A stretch of DNA of 64,000 bases, from contig NZ_CP108032.1 of NCBI RefSeq assembly GCF_036169555.1, positions 2,976,001 through 3,040,000 on the forward strand. The letters run 5' to 3'. Shown in pieces: positions 25,147-35,762 of the stretch. The notes under the pieces were generated by a model, which worked only from the letters and a program-made list of their open reading frames with translations, had not been told where the DNA came from and ran no database searches. Both the position numbers and the translations under genes were made by a program. The stretch is from Streptomyces sp. NBC_00306 (lineage in GTDB: Bacteria > Actinomycetota > Actinomycetes > Streptomycetales > Streptomycetaceae). Position 1 is the first letter of the stretch. Every line of letters begins with the position of its first letter.

Positions 25147-26406
25147 ATGAGCACCGGGAGTGCGGCAGCACCTCAGCGCAACTGGTGGAACGGACTGTTC
25201 CAGGGCCTCCAGAAGGTCGGCCGGAGCCTTCAGCTCCCGGTGGCCGTCCTGCCCGCTGCCGGCCTGCTCGTCAGCCTCGGCAATCTCTTCGGCGCCTATC
25301 TGCACGGCGACTTCTGGGTGAAGACGGCCAAGGTCCTCACCCTCGGCGGCACCGCCATCCTGGACGGCGCCTTCGGTCTGCCGCTGCTGTTCTGCATCGG
25401 TGTGGCCATCGGTTTCGCGAAGAAGGCCGACGGCTCGACGGCGCTGGCCGCGGTCGCCGGGTTCCTCGTCTACTTCGGCGTCCTGAAGGCGTTCCCGGTC
25501 GACGGCTCGATCACCGAACTGCTCCCGGACGGCAAGCCGCAGAACCCCGGCGTCCTCGGCGGCATCCTGATCGGCCTGCTGACCGCGGTCGTCTGGCAGC
25601 GCTACCACCGCAAGAAGCTCGTCGACTGGCTCGGCTTCTTCAACGGCCGCCGGCTCGTGCCGATCATCATGGCCTTCATCTGCTGCATCCTCGGCGTACT
25701 GTTCGGCCTGCTGTGGGAGCCCGTCGGTGACGCGCTGACCGTGTTCGCGAAACAGCTGATCGACCTCGGCGCCTGGGGCGCCGGCATCTTCGGTGTCGCC
25801 AACCGGCTGCTGATCCCGATCGGCATGCACCAGTTCCTGAACACGTTCTTCTGGTTCCAGGCCGGTGAGTTCACCAAGCCGGACGGCACGGTGGTGCAGG
25901 GCGACCTGACGCGGTTCTTCGCCGAGGACCCGTCGGCGGGCCAGTTCATGTCGGGCTTCTTCCCGATCATGATGTTCGGCCTGCCGGCCGCGGCGCTCGC
26001 GATGACCCACTGCGCCAAGCCGGAGCACCGCAAGCGGGTGGCGGGCCTGATGTTCTCGGTCGGACTCACCTCGTTCGTCACGGGTGTGACCGAGCCGATC
26101 GAGTTCTCCTTCATGTTCGCGGCGCCGCTGCTCTACGGCCTGCACGCGCTGCTGACCGGCGCGTCCATGGCGATCACCTGGGCGCTCGGGGTGCATGCGG
26201 GCTTCAGCTTCTCGGCGGGTCTGATCGACTACATCGTCAACTGGCATCTGGATACGAAGCCCTGGCTCATCCTGCCGATCGGCGCGTGCTTCGCGGTGGT
26301 CTACTACGTCGTCTTCCGGGTGGTGATCACGGTCTTCAACATCCCCACTCCGGGACGCGAGCCGGAGGAGCTCCAGGAGGAGATGGAGCAGGAGACCACC
26401 AAGTAG
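25147..26406 (+). CDS. nagE1: PTS EIIC permease, GlcNAc family (first copy)
   Basis: 419 aa, about 10 membrane helices. Family marks are SLQLPVAVLPAAGLLVSLG at the first helix, GVAIGFAKKADGSTALAAVAGF, WEPVGDALTVF, NRLLIPIGMHQFLNTFFWFQ, FITGVTEPIEF-like FVTGVTEPIEFSFMF and the C-terminal FNIPTPGRE. It lacks fused IIA/IIB domains. Homologous to its neighbour nagE2; in S. coelicolor the second copy is the main GlcNAc permease and the role of this copy is less clear. Start ATG 25147 follows AGGAGG. Confidence 0.88.
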   Translation: MSTGSAAAPQRNWWNGLFQGLQKVGRSLQLPVAVLPAAGLLVSLGNLFGAYLHGDFWVKTAKVLTLGGTAILDGAFGLPLLFCIGVAIGFAKKADGSTALAAVAGFLVYFGVLKAFPVDGSITELLPDGKPQNPGVLGGILIGLLTAVVWQRYHRKKLVDWLGFFNGRRLVPIIMAFICCILGVLFGLLWEPVGDALTVFAKQLIDLGAWGAGIFGVANRLLIPIGMHQFLNTFFWFQAGEFTKPDGTVVQGDLTRFFAEDPSAGQFMSGFFPIMMFGLPAAALAMTHCAKPEHRKRVAGLMFSVGLTSFVTGVTEPIEFSFMFAAPLLYGLHALLTGASMAITWALGVHAGFSFSAGLIDYIVNWHLDTKPWLILPIGACFAVVYYVVFRVVITVFNIPTPGREPEELQEEMEQETTK

Positions 26407-26473
26407 CTGCGCCGGGCGGGCTCGGCACCACTCCGCCGGGCGACTAGCCCCTGGAAGGAATTGACACAGAAGA

Positions 26474-26497
26474 CCCCTGGACCACCCGGTCCGGGGG
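26474..26497 (+). terminator. Terminator between the two EIIC genes
   Basis: CCCCTGGACC/GGTCCGGGGG, 10-bp stem with one T-G pair, 4-nt loop, followed by CCTTTGT. Confidence 0.6.
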
Positions 26498-26573
26498 CCT
26501 TTGTCATGACTTCTCACGGTATGAACCTGGCCACAGAATTCGCAGGTTCCTTATCTATCCTTCACGTGCTACA

Positions 26574-26606
26574 ACAGGTCTACACCACTCAGTGGTGTAG
26601 ACCACG
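26574..26606. promoter_or_regulatory. Two abutting dre sites upstream of the second EIIC gene
   Basis: ACAGGTCTACACCACT (26574-26589) and AGTGGTGTAGACCACG (26591-26606) each fit the dre consensus. Together they form a perfect 12-bp inverted repeat with a 1-bp centre (GTCTACACCACT-C-AGTGGTGTAGAC), so dimers could bind side by side or the double site could act as one long operator. Confidence 0.85.
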
Positions 26607-26690
26607 CGGCGGTCGCCGCGTTCCCCTCGAGACGCCGTCCACCCCCGTTTTTCCCTGCCCGGCGGCGCCTTGCTCTCCTGGAGGAAGTTG

Positions 26691-27959
<1,269 letters not shown>

Positions 27960-28003
27960 CCCTCACGCGCTCGCACCTCACGCGCAGACGCTCAGGTCTG
28001 AAG

Positions 28004-28046
28004 CGGCGGAGCCCGTGCCCTCCAGGAGGGGGCACGGGCTCCGCCG
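28004..28046. terminator. Bidirectional terminator
   Basis: Perfect 17-bp stem CGGCGGAGCCCGTGCCC/GGGCACGGGCTCCGCCG with a 9-nt loop between the convergent nagE2 and universal stress protein genes. Confidence 0.82.
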
Positions 28047-28054
28047 TGTTCGCC

Positions 28055-28477
28055 TCAGCCCGTCACCGGCGCCGGTACGCACAGCACCGGGATCGACGAC
28101 AGGTGCAGCAGCTTGTGCGGCGTCGAGCCGAGCAGCGCTCCGCGCATGGGGCTCTCGGCATAGGTGCCGACCACGATCACCCGTGCCTCGTGCTTCGCCG
28201 CCGCCTCCAGCAGGGCCTCGGAGGGTTTGGCGTCGATGATCTCGACGGTGGTGGGCACACCGGCCTCGTCCGCCGCCTCCACCGCGTGCTCGAGCGCCGT
28301 GCGGCCCAGTTCCCGCAGCGCGTCCCGATGAGCCCGGTACTCGTCCCCCATGTGACCCGGCACCGCGGCGCCGTAGACCAGGACGAGGGATTCGCCGAAC
28401 GCCGCCGACACCTCGATCGCCACGTTCAGCGCGCGGACCGCGCCCGGTGACTCGTCGTATCCCAGGACGACAGACAT
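28055..28477 (-). CDS. Universal stress protein (UspA family)
   Basis: 140 aa. ATP-binding type Usp: N-terminal VVLGYDESPGAVRAL, C-terminal VIVVGTYAESPMRGALLGSTPHKLLHLSSIPVLCVP containing the G-x9-G(S/T) nucleotide loop (GALLGSTPHK). Start ATG is one base after the stop of the amino-acid permease gene (TGACATG), so they are co-transcribed and probably translationally coupled. Confidence 0.88.
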   Translation of the reverse strand: MSVVLGYDESPGAVRALNVAIEVSAAFGESLVLVYGAAVPGHMGDEYRAHRDALRELGRTALEHAVEAADEAGVPTTVEIIDAKPSEALLEAAAKHEARVIVVGTYAESPMRGALLGSTPHKLLHLSSIPVLCVPAPVTG

Positions 28478-28478
28478 G

Positions 28479-29990
28479 TCACGACTCCTTCTTGCCTGCG
28501 CGGACCATGGCCGGGTCGCACACACCGGCCCGCTCGCGCCAGAACTCGGCGGACGTCAGGCGGCGCGCGACCATGATGATCAGGCCGACGAGCACGATGC
28601 CGATGCCGATGACGAGCGGCGGTCCGAGCCCGAACCAGGAGACTCCGCTGTAGGAGTTCGCCGGGTCGGACATGTCGCCGATCGACTCCACGAGCAGCCA
28701 GGCCAGCAGGGCGGCACCGACGAGCGGGCCCACGCCGATGAGGAAGAAGTTGCGGACGCTCTCGGTGAGGTGGCGGCGGTAGTAGACGGCGCAGGCGAGT
28801 CCGGTCAGCGCGTAGTAGAACGCGATGAGCAGCGACAGCGCGGTGAGCGAGTCGAAGAGTGCGTTCTCGCTGATCAGATTGACGACGACGTACCAGAGGA
28901 TGGCCACGACGGCGACGGCCCAGGTGGCCACGTGCGGGGTGTGGAAGCGCGGGTGGATGCGGGCGAACACGGACGGCAGCGCGTGCCTGCGGGCCATCGA
29001 CAAGGCTGTGCGCGACGAGGGGATGATCGTCGTCTGCGTGGAGGCGAGGGCGGAGGTGGCGACCGCCAGGAGCACGATCCAGTCCCAGCCGCCCATGACC
29101 TCGCCGGCGAGCAGACCGAAGATGAACTCCTCCTCTCCGGCGTTCTCGGCGAGGAAGGCCGGGCCCGCGTAGGCCACGACCGCGATGCCGACGGACAGGT
29201 ACGACACCAGCAGCACGATCGTCGACCAGATGCCCGCCCGGCCCGGGGCGCTGGCGGAGTCCTCGACCTCTTCGGTGAGGTTGACCGCCGACTCCCAGCC
29301 CCAGTACATGAAGACGCCCAGCAGCAGACCGCCGGTCAGCGCGGCGCCGCCCGCGCCGAAGGGGTCGAGCCAGGAGAATTTCGGCTCGATGGAGGGCAGG
29401 GAGGCGGTGCCGGCGTAGACGCGGTAGATCGCGACGACGGCGAAGGCGAGCAGACAGGCGATCTGGGCGAGGATCAGCACGTTCTGCACGCGCGCCGACG
29501 CCTCGGTGCCGATGACGCACACGGCCGTCATCACGAGGATCAGCAGCACGGTGAGCGTTTGGCGTACGACGGCGTTGTCCGCCCAGCTGTCGAGTCCGAC
29601 GGCGAGCAGTCCGAAGCCGATGGCGACGTCGGCGAGCGAGCCGACGACCAGCACGCCGGTCATCATGATCGCCCAGCCGCCGATCCAGCCGGCCCACGGG
29701 CCCATGGCACGGGTGACCCAGGAGAACGTGGTGCCGCAGTCCTGGTCGACCTTGTTGAGATAGAAGAAAGCCGATGCGATCAGCAGCATCGGCACGAAGG
29801 ACGCGAGGATCACGCCTGGGGCGTAGATGCCCACGAGGGCCACGACGGGGCCGATGACGGCCGCGAGCGAGTAGGCCGGGGAGGTGGAGTTGATTCCGAT
29901 GACGAGCGCGTCGACGAAGCCGATCGCGTTGTGCTTCAGGTCAGCTTCCGGGCTGGGCTGCGGGCGTCTGTCCGCGACGTCATCGGCCAT
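28479..29990 (-). CDS. APC-superfamily amino acid/polyamine permease
   Basis: 503 aa, about 12-13 membrane helices. The N-terminus KHNAIGFVDALVIGINSTSPAYSLAAVIG contains the APC helix-1 region, and later parts such as GTTFSWVTRAMGPWAGWIGGW match the family. Substrate not readable from sequence; putrescine/amino-acid transporters look similar. GAGGAAAC precedes the ATG by 3-4 nt. Downstream the coupled Usp may modulate it, as seen for Usp-fused transporters; this is inference. Confidence 0.85.
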   Translation of the reverse strand: MADDVADRRPQPSPEADLKHNAIGFVDALVIGINSTSPAYSLAAVIGPVVALVGIYAPGVILASFVPMLLIASAFFYLNKVDQDCGTTFSWVTRAMGPWAGWIGGWAIMMTGVLVVGSLADVAIGFGLLAVGLDSWADNAVVRQTLTVLLILVMTAVCVIGTEASARVQNVLILAQIACLLAFAVVAIYRVYAGTASLPSIEPKFSWLDPFGAGGAALTGGLLLGVFMYWGWESAVNLTEEVEDSASAPGRAGIWSTIVLLVSYLSVGIAVVAYAGPAFLAENAGEEEFIFGLLAGEVMGGWDWIVLLAVATSALASTQTTIIPSSRTALSMARRHALPSVFARIHPRFHTPHVATWAVAVVAILWYVVVNLISENALFDSLTALSLLIAFYYALTGLACAVYYRRHLTESVRNFFLIGVGPLVGAALLAWLLVESIGDMSDPANSYSGVSWFGLGPPLVIGIGIVLVGLIIMVARRLTSAEFWRERAGVCDPAMVRAGKKES

Positions 29991-30113
29991 GTTTCCTCAC
30001 AGATCAGGCGATGTGTCCGGTCATATGTGATTTTAGAGCGTAGGCCCGGGATCGACCTGTCGGCCGGATGTCGTGCACGCCGGAACGTCCACGACACGGC
30101 CTCCCGCCGGCTC

Positions 30114-30866
30114 CTACAGGTGGTAGACGGCCCCCGGCACCGCGATCTCGCTCGGGCCGCTGAAGACGGCGCGGGCGTCGGCCAGATTCCGCTCGCCGTC
30201 CGTCCACGGGGGAATGTGCGTGAGGACCAGCCGGCCCGCGTTCGCCCGCTGCGCGTGCGCGCCCGCCTCACGGCCGTTGAGGTGGAGGTCGGGGACGTCC
30301 TCCTTGCCATGGGTGAAGGAGGCCTCGCACAGGAACAGGTCGGCGCCGTCGGCGAGTTGGTGGAGCGGCTCACAGACGCCGGTGTCGCCGGAGTACGTCA
30401 GCGTCTTGCCCTCGTGCTCCAGCCGGATGCCGTAGGCCTCGACCGGGTGGGCCACGCGTTCGGTGCGGACGGAGAACGGTCCCAGCTCGAAGGTGCCCGC
30501 CTTGAGCGTGTGGAAGTCGAAGACCTCGCTCATGGAGGACTTCGACGGGGTGTCGGCGTAGGCGGTGGTCAGGCGCTGCTCGGTGCCTTCGGGTCCGTAG
30601 ACGGGGATGGCCTCGCAGCGGCCGCCTTCGTGACGGTAGTACCGGGCCACGAAGTATCCGCACATGTCGATGCAGTGATCGGCGTGGAGATGGCTGAGGA
30701 AGATGGCATCGAGGTCGTAGAGACCGATGTGGCGCTGCAGCTCGCCGAGGGCGCCGTTGCCCATGTCGAGGAGCAGCCGGAAGCCGTCGGCCTCTACGAG
30801 GTAGCTCGAGCAGGCCGATTCCGCGGACGGGAACGACCCCGAGCAGCCGACGACGGTGAGCTTCAT
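30114..30866 (-). CDS. MBL-fold metallo-hydrolase (RNase Z-like)
   Basis: 250 aa. Metal-binding HLHADHCIDM (HxHxDH, residues ~64-69), VAHPVEAYGIRLEHEG, TYSGDTG (bridging Asp), LCEASFTHGKED, LTHIPPWTDG (last His). The N-terminus MKLTVVGCSGSFP and CSSYLVEADGFRLLLDMGNGALG resemble RNase Z/ElaC-type phosphodiesterases. It could be a cyclic-nucleotide or RNA phosphodiesterase; no exosite arm is clear. First of a possible minus-strand set with the permease and Usp, though a 123-bp gap separates it. Confidence 0.85.
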   Translation of the reverse strand: MKLTVVGCSGSFPSAESACSSYLVEADGFRLLLDMGNGALGELQRHIGLYDLDAIFLSHLHADHCIDMCGYFVARYYRHEGGRCEAIPVYGPEGTEQRLTTAYADTPSKSSMSEVFDFHTLKAGTFELGPFSVRTERVAHPVEAYGIRLEHEGKTLTYSGDTGVCEPLHQLADGADLFLCEASFTHGKEDVPDLHLNGREAGAHAQRANAGRLVLTHIPPWTDGERNLADARAVFSGPSEIAVPGAVYHL

Positions 30867-31261
30867 GGAGCTTGAACCTCCGTTGACGAGGAGGGCTGGG
30901 GGGCGGGTCGTGCGGTCTGTCGAGCGTAAGGCGCGAAAGGGCGGGTCGCTCCTCCAGAGAGGGGGGTTGTGGGGGAACTCACCTGCGCTGTCACCGGTTC
31001 GGGGGTGCGATGCCCTGTGGCCGGGTGGGCAGGTGGGTGGTAGTGGTACACGCCGGTGGTCGCGGAACCCGGGCCGAAGACGGGTGCGGGCGGCTGTGGC
31101 CGGGTGGTAGTAGTACCGGCCGGGCGTCGCAGAGCCTGCGCTCAAAGCGGGGTGCGGGCGGCACTGGCGGGGTGGGGCGCCTGGGCCGAAGGCGGGTGCG
31201 GGGGCTGTCAGTGCCGCCGGGTGCGCGACCTCGGGGCAGGGGGCCGGTAGCCTTCCGGGGC
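30867..31261. other. Gene-free GC-rich spacer with degenerate tandem repeat
   Basis: 395 bp divergent region between the MBL hydrolase and the MazF-like gene. From 31041 a ~67-bp unit recurs: TAGTGGTACACG...CGGGTGCGGGCGGC (31041-31107) then TAGTAGTACCGG...GGGTGCGGGCGGC (31108-31174), and a truncated third copy (31176-31211) with GGGCCGAAGGCGGGTGCGGG. Identity is moderate. No coding frame is convincing. Confidence 0.5.
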
Positions 31262-31723
31262 ATGGATACGTCTTGGTGGCTCGCAGTCGCCGCCGTCGTC
31301 GTGATCGCGCTGGTCGCCGCGGTGGCCGACGGGTACGGGCGCGGCCCGCGGCGGCCCGCCGGGCGCACCCGGCCGCCCGGGCGGCCCACCGGCCCCCGGC
31401 GCGGGACGAAGCACAAGCCGCAGCCCGGTGAGATCTGGTGGGCGGACGTTCCCTACGAGGACGGGCCCGGCTCGAAGGACCGGCCCTGTCTGGTGCTGTC
31501 GGTGCGCGGCGGCACCGCCCAGGTCGCGAAGATCACCAGCAAGTACCACGACGAGCGCCCGGGCGTGATCTCCCTGCCGCCCGGCACGGTGGGTGACGCG
31601 CAGGGCCGCCCGAGCTTCCTGGAGACCGACGAGCTGCGGGCGGTCGAGGTGTGGGAGTTCCGCCGGAGGGTCGGGATCGTGGACCCGACCGTGTGGGACC
31701 AGGTCCGTCACCTGTCGGCATGA
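31262..31723 (+). CDS. Membrane-anchored PemK/MazF-like protein
   Basis: 153 aa. One N-terminal membrane helix (WWLAVAAVVVIALVAAVA), a basic Pro/Arg linker (~residues 28-50), then a MazF/PemK fold: KPQPGEIWWADVPYEDGPGSKDRPCLVLSV, and VAKITSKYHDERPGVISLP. The PGEIWWADVP and DRPCLVLS blocks correspond to the MazF strand 1 and RPVLVVS. No antitoxin gene adjoins on either strand. Whether it cuts RNA is not known; many Streptomyces carry this membrane-anchored form. Confidence 0.8.
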   Translation: MDTSWWLAVAAVVVIALVAAVADGYGRGPRRPAGRTRPPGRPTGPRRGTKHKPQPGEIWWADVPYEDGPGSKDRPCLVLSVRGGTAQVAKITSKYHDERPGVISLPPGTVGDAQGRPSFLETDELRAVEVWEFRRRVGIVDPTVWDQVRHLSA

Positions 31724-31751
31724 CCCGCGGGCCCGCGGGTCCGTACCGGCG

Positions 31752-33140
<1,389 letters not shown>

Positions 33141-33257
33141 TCAGGACGCGGCGCGGGCCGTACACATCGCGCTGGCGAGGCGGCACAGGTCGACGTGCAG
33201 CCGCGCCACGAGCAGCAGGGTGCTCGGCGTCTTGTCGCTCACGTCAGAAGGAACCAT
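33141..33257 (-). CDS. Cysteine-responsive-type leader peptide upstream of cysO-cysM
   Basis: 38 aa: an N-terminal MVPSDVSDKTPSTLLLVA, then RLHVDLCRLASAMC and a short tail. The R-x-HVDLCR-x-AS-x-C core is what I recall from the actinobacterial 'putative leader peptide' family found before sulfur-assimilation genes, with two Cys codons (TGC, TGT) near the end. Stop lies 107 bp before cysO. Translation of the Cys codons would report Cys-tRNA supply. The ribosome binding site is weak: GGAGGGGG is ~18 nt upstream of the ATG, inside a hairpin (33276-33298). Confidence 0.72.
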   Translation of the reverse strand: MVPSDVSDKTPSTLLLVARLHVDLCRLASAMCTARAAS

Positions 33258-33275
33258 GCGGTCATCGTATCGATT

Positions 33276-33298
33276 CCCCCTCCGTGTCCCGGAGGGGG
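33276..33298. promoter_or_regulatory. 8-bp hairpin before the leader peptide
   Basis: CCCCCTCC/GGAGGGGG with a 7-nt loop. On the minus strand its 3' arm ends 18 nt before the leader ATG. Either a terminator of mec (stop 80 bp upstream) or a 5'-UTR structure sequestering the GGAGG. Confidence 0.45.
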
Positions 33299-33377
33299 TT
33301 CTCGCATCCTGGACGCATCCGGCTCACGATGTGGTCAGGCGGAGGAACCGGTGGCCGCTGCCGTGCCGGTCGCGGGC

Positions 33378-33800
33378 TCAGTAGGCCTCGACGACCTTGA
33401 CGTCTTCCTCGGTCACTTCGCCGTCCACGATGCGGAACGAGCGGAACTGGAAGGGGCCCGCGGCCTCCGCGTCGGCGGTGGAGACCAGGACATAGTGGGC
33501 GCCGGGCTCGTTCGCGTAGCTGATGTCCGTACGCGACGGGTAGGCCTCGGTCGCGGTGTGCGAGTGGTAGATGATCACCGGCTCTTCGTCCCGGTCGTCC
33601 AGGTCGCGGTAGAGCTTCAGCAGGTCCGTGGAGTCGAACTCGTAGAAGGTGGGCGAGCGGGCCGCGTTCAGCATGGGGATGAAGCGCTCGGGACGGCCGC
33701 TGCCCTCGGGGCCGGCGACGACCCCGCACGCCTCGTCGGGGTGGTCGGCGCGTGCGTGCTCGACGATCCGGTCGAACAGAGCCTGGGTGATGGTCAGCAT
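33378..33800 (-). CDS. mec: JAMM/Mov34 metalloprotease (CysO-cysteine hydrolase)
   Basis: 140 aa. JAMM motif: Glu23 in HPDEACG and H79-x-H81-x7-S89-xx-D92 in YHSHTATEAYPSRTD. In mycobacteria Mec releases cysteine from the CysO adduct, completing thiocarboxylate-based cysteine synthesis. The gene lies upstream of cysO-cysM on the same strand with the leader peptide between them. Cytoplasmic; Zn-dependent by family. It may also mature the CysO tail. Confidence 0.92.
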   Translation of the reverse strand: MLTITQALFDRIVEHARADHPDEACGVVAGPEGSGRPERFIPMLNAARSPTFYEFDSTDLLKLYRDLDDRDEEPVIIYHSHTATEAYPSRTDISYANEPGAHYVLVSTADAEAAGPFQFRSFRIVDGEVTEEDVKVVEAY

Positions 33801-33925
33801 GAGCGACAGGATAAGCAGACGGGCCGGCCGTACCGAGGAGTGGTACGAGCCGGCCCGGATACTGGACCTTCGAGGTCGAGGGGCGGGGCCGGCAGGAGGA
33901 CCTGGCGCCGTTCCCTGCGGAGCCT

Positions 33926-35368
33926 CTAGCGCTCCACGTCCTTCTTCGTCGCGTCACGCTTCACGAACGCCGCCCCCTCGGGGTTGCGCCCCTTCAGCAC
34001 CAGGTAGGAGACGCCCAGGATCAGCGCCCACAGCGGCGCGCAGTACAGCGAGATCCGCGCGTCCTTGTCGACACCCATCATCACGATGACCATGCCGATG
34101 AAGGCGAGGGCGAACCAGCTGGTCCAGGGGGCGCCGGGCGCCTTGAAGGTGGACTGCGGCAGTTCGCCGCGGTCGGCCTTGGCGCGGTAGCGGATCTGGC
34201 TGACCAGGATCATGATCCAGGCCCACATGCCGGAGATGGTGGCGAAGGAGACGACGTAGTTGAAGGCGTCGCCGGGCCACTGGTAGTTGATCCAGACGCC
34301 GACCAGCATCAGCGCGGCGGAGAAGGTGGTTCCGGCCAGCGGGATGCCGCTCTTGGTCAGCCGTGTGAAGAACGCCGGGCCCTGGCCGTTGAGCGCGAGG
34401 TCGCGCAGCATCCGGCCGGTGGAGTACATGCCCGAGTTGCAGGAGGACAGGGCCGCGGTCAGGACCACGAAGTTGACGATCGCGGCGCCGACGCCGAGGC
34501 CCATCCGCTCGAACGCGGCGACGAAGGGCGAGACGCCCGGCTCGAACGCGGTCCACGGCACGACCGAGAGGATCATGATCAGCGCGCCGACGTAGAAGAC
34601 GCCGATACGCCACGGGACGGTGTTGATCGCCTTGGGGAGGGTCTTCTCCGGGTCCTTGGACTCGCCGGCGGTGACGCCGACCAGTTCGACCGCGAGGAAG
34701 GCGAACATCACGATCTGCAGCGTCATCAGCGTGCCGCCGATGCCCTTGGGGAAGAACCCGCCCTCGGACCACAGGTGCGTCATGGAGGCCGTGTCGCCGG
34801 CGTCGGAGAAGCCGATCGTCAGCACACCGGCGCAGATCAGGATCATGCCGATGATGGCGGTCACCTTGACCATGGAGAACCAGAACTCCAGCTCACCGAA
34901 GAGCTTCACGGAGATCAGGTTCGCGCCGTACAGGATGATCGTGAAGACCAGTGCGGAGAGCCATTGCGGGATGTCCCACCAGTACGTCATGTACGTGGCT
35001 GCCGCGGTGACTTCCGTGATGCCGGTGACGACCCAGAAGAGCCAGTACGTCCAGCCGGTCACGAAGCCCGCGAAGGGGCCCACGAATTCGCGTGCGTACT
35101 CGGCGAACGAGCCCGAGACGGGGCGGTACATGAGCAGTTCGCCCAGCGCCCGCATGATGAAGAAGATGACCAGGCCGGCGATCGCGTAGGCCAGGATGAG
35201 GCTCGGTCCGGCCTTGGAAATGGCCTTGCCGGCGCCCAGGAAGAGGCCGGTGCCGATGGCTCCGCCGATCGCGATCATCTGGATCTGACGAGCACCCAGT
35301 CCTCGCTGGTAGCCCTGGTCGGCGGCATCGTCGCCGCCGTGCTTCTTGTCGACCTGCACCGAGGTCAT
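33926..35368 (-). CDS. AAT/APC-family amino acid permease
   Basis: 480 aa, 12 membrane helices. Start ATG 35368 is chosen over 35389 because GGAGAAAGGG precedes it. GARQIQMIAIGGAIGTGLFLGAGKAI is the helix-1 signature, and YRPVSGSFAEYARE, GWTYWLFWVVTGITEVTAAATYMTYW follow the gamma-aminobutyrate/lysine/proline permease family (AAT). Substrate undetermined. Confidence 0.88.
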   Translation of the reverse strand: MTSVQVDKKHGGDDAADQGYQRGLGARQIQMIAIGGAIGTGLFLGAGKAISKAGPSLILAYAIAGLVIFFIMRALGELLMYRPVSGSFAEYAREFVGPFAGFVTGWTYWLFWVVTGITEVTAAATYMTYWWDIPQWLSALVFTIILYGANLISVKLFGELEFWFSMVKVTAIIGMILICAGVLTIGFSDAGDTASMTHLWSEGGFFPKGIGGTLMTLQIVMFAFLAVELVGVTAGESKDPEKTLPKAINTVPWRIGVFYVGALIMILSVVPWTAFEPGVSPFVAAFERMGLGVGAAIVNFVVLTAALSSCNSGMYSTGRMLRDLALNGQGPAFFTRLTKSGIPLAGTTFSAALMLVGVWINYQWPGDAFNYVVSFATISGMWAWIMILVSQIRYRAKADRGELPQSTFKAPGAPWTSWFALAFIGMVIVMMGVDKDARISLYCAPLWALILGVSYLVLKGRNPEGAAFVKRDATKKDVER

Positions 35369-35762
35369 GGTGATGCGCCCTTTCTCCATGCTGACCGCGC
35401 CCGCTGCGTCGCGCGGCTGCGGATCAGGTCCTGATCCCCCCGGATGTGGATGGAGTGCTACCGGCGATCTGCCGGCCCCAGCGCCCCCGGGAACATGGGT
35501 GGCGCCCCCGGCGGTCCGGAAGATTTATCACGACTGCAACGTTGATCGGTCGCAGCGAGTGTGGCGCACGGCACAGGAAGAAGGGGACAAAACTCCCCCG
35601 AAATCGCAAAGCACGAAGGCTTGGTGACACGATCGTTATCCGGATTTGAGTGTCCGTTGAGCGAATGGAATCCGGCGGGAGCATGACAGAAAGCGGTCCT
35701 GGAAACGCGGGCCGGGACGCGCGCGGGCCGGGCGCCGAAGCCGTGGCTCCGGCGCGCCGACC
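35369..35762. other. Gene-free region upstream of the permease
   Basis: 394 bp. It holds the promoter region of the permease (minus strand), an AT-richer stretch at about 35520-35690, and the terminator of clpS-DUF2017 at its right end. I see no coding frame that stands out. Confidence 0.5.
35732..35755 (-). terminator. Terminator of the clpS-DUF2017 operon
   Basis: GCGCCGAAGCC/GGCTCCGGCGC, 11 bp with one A-C mismatch, tiny loop, 7 bp after the DUF2017 stop. Confidence 0.55.
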
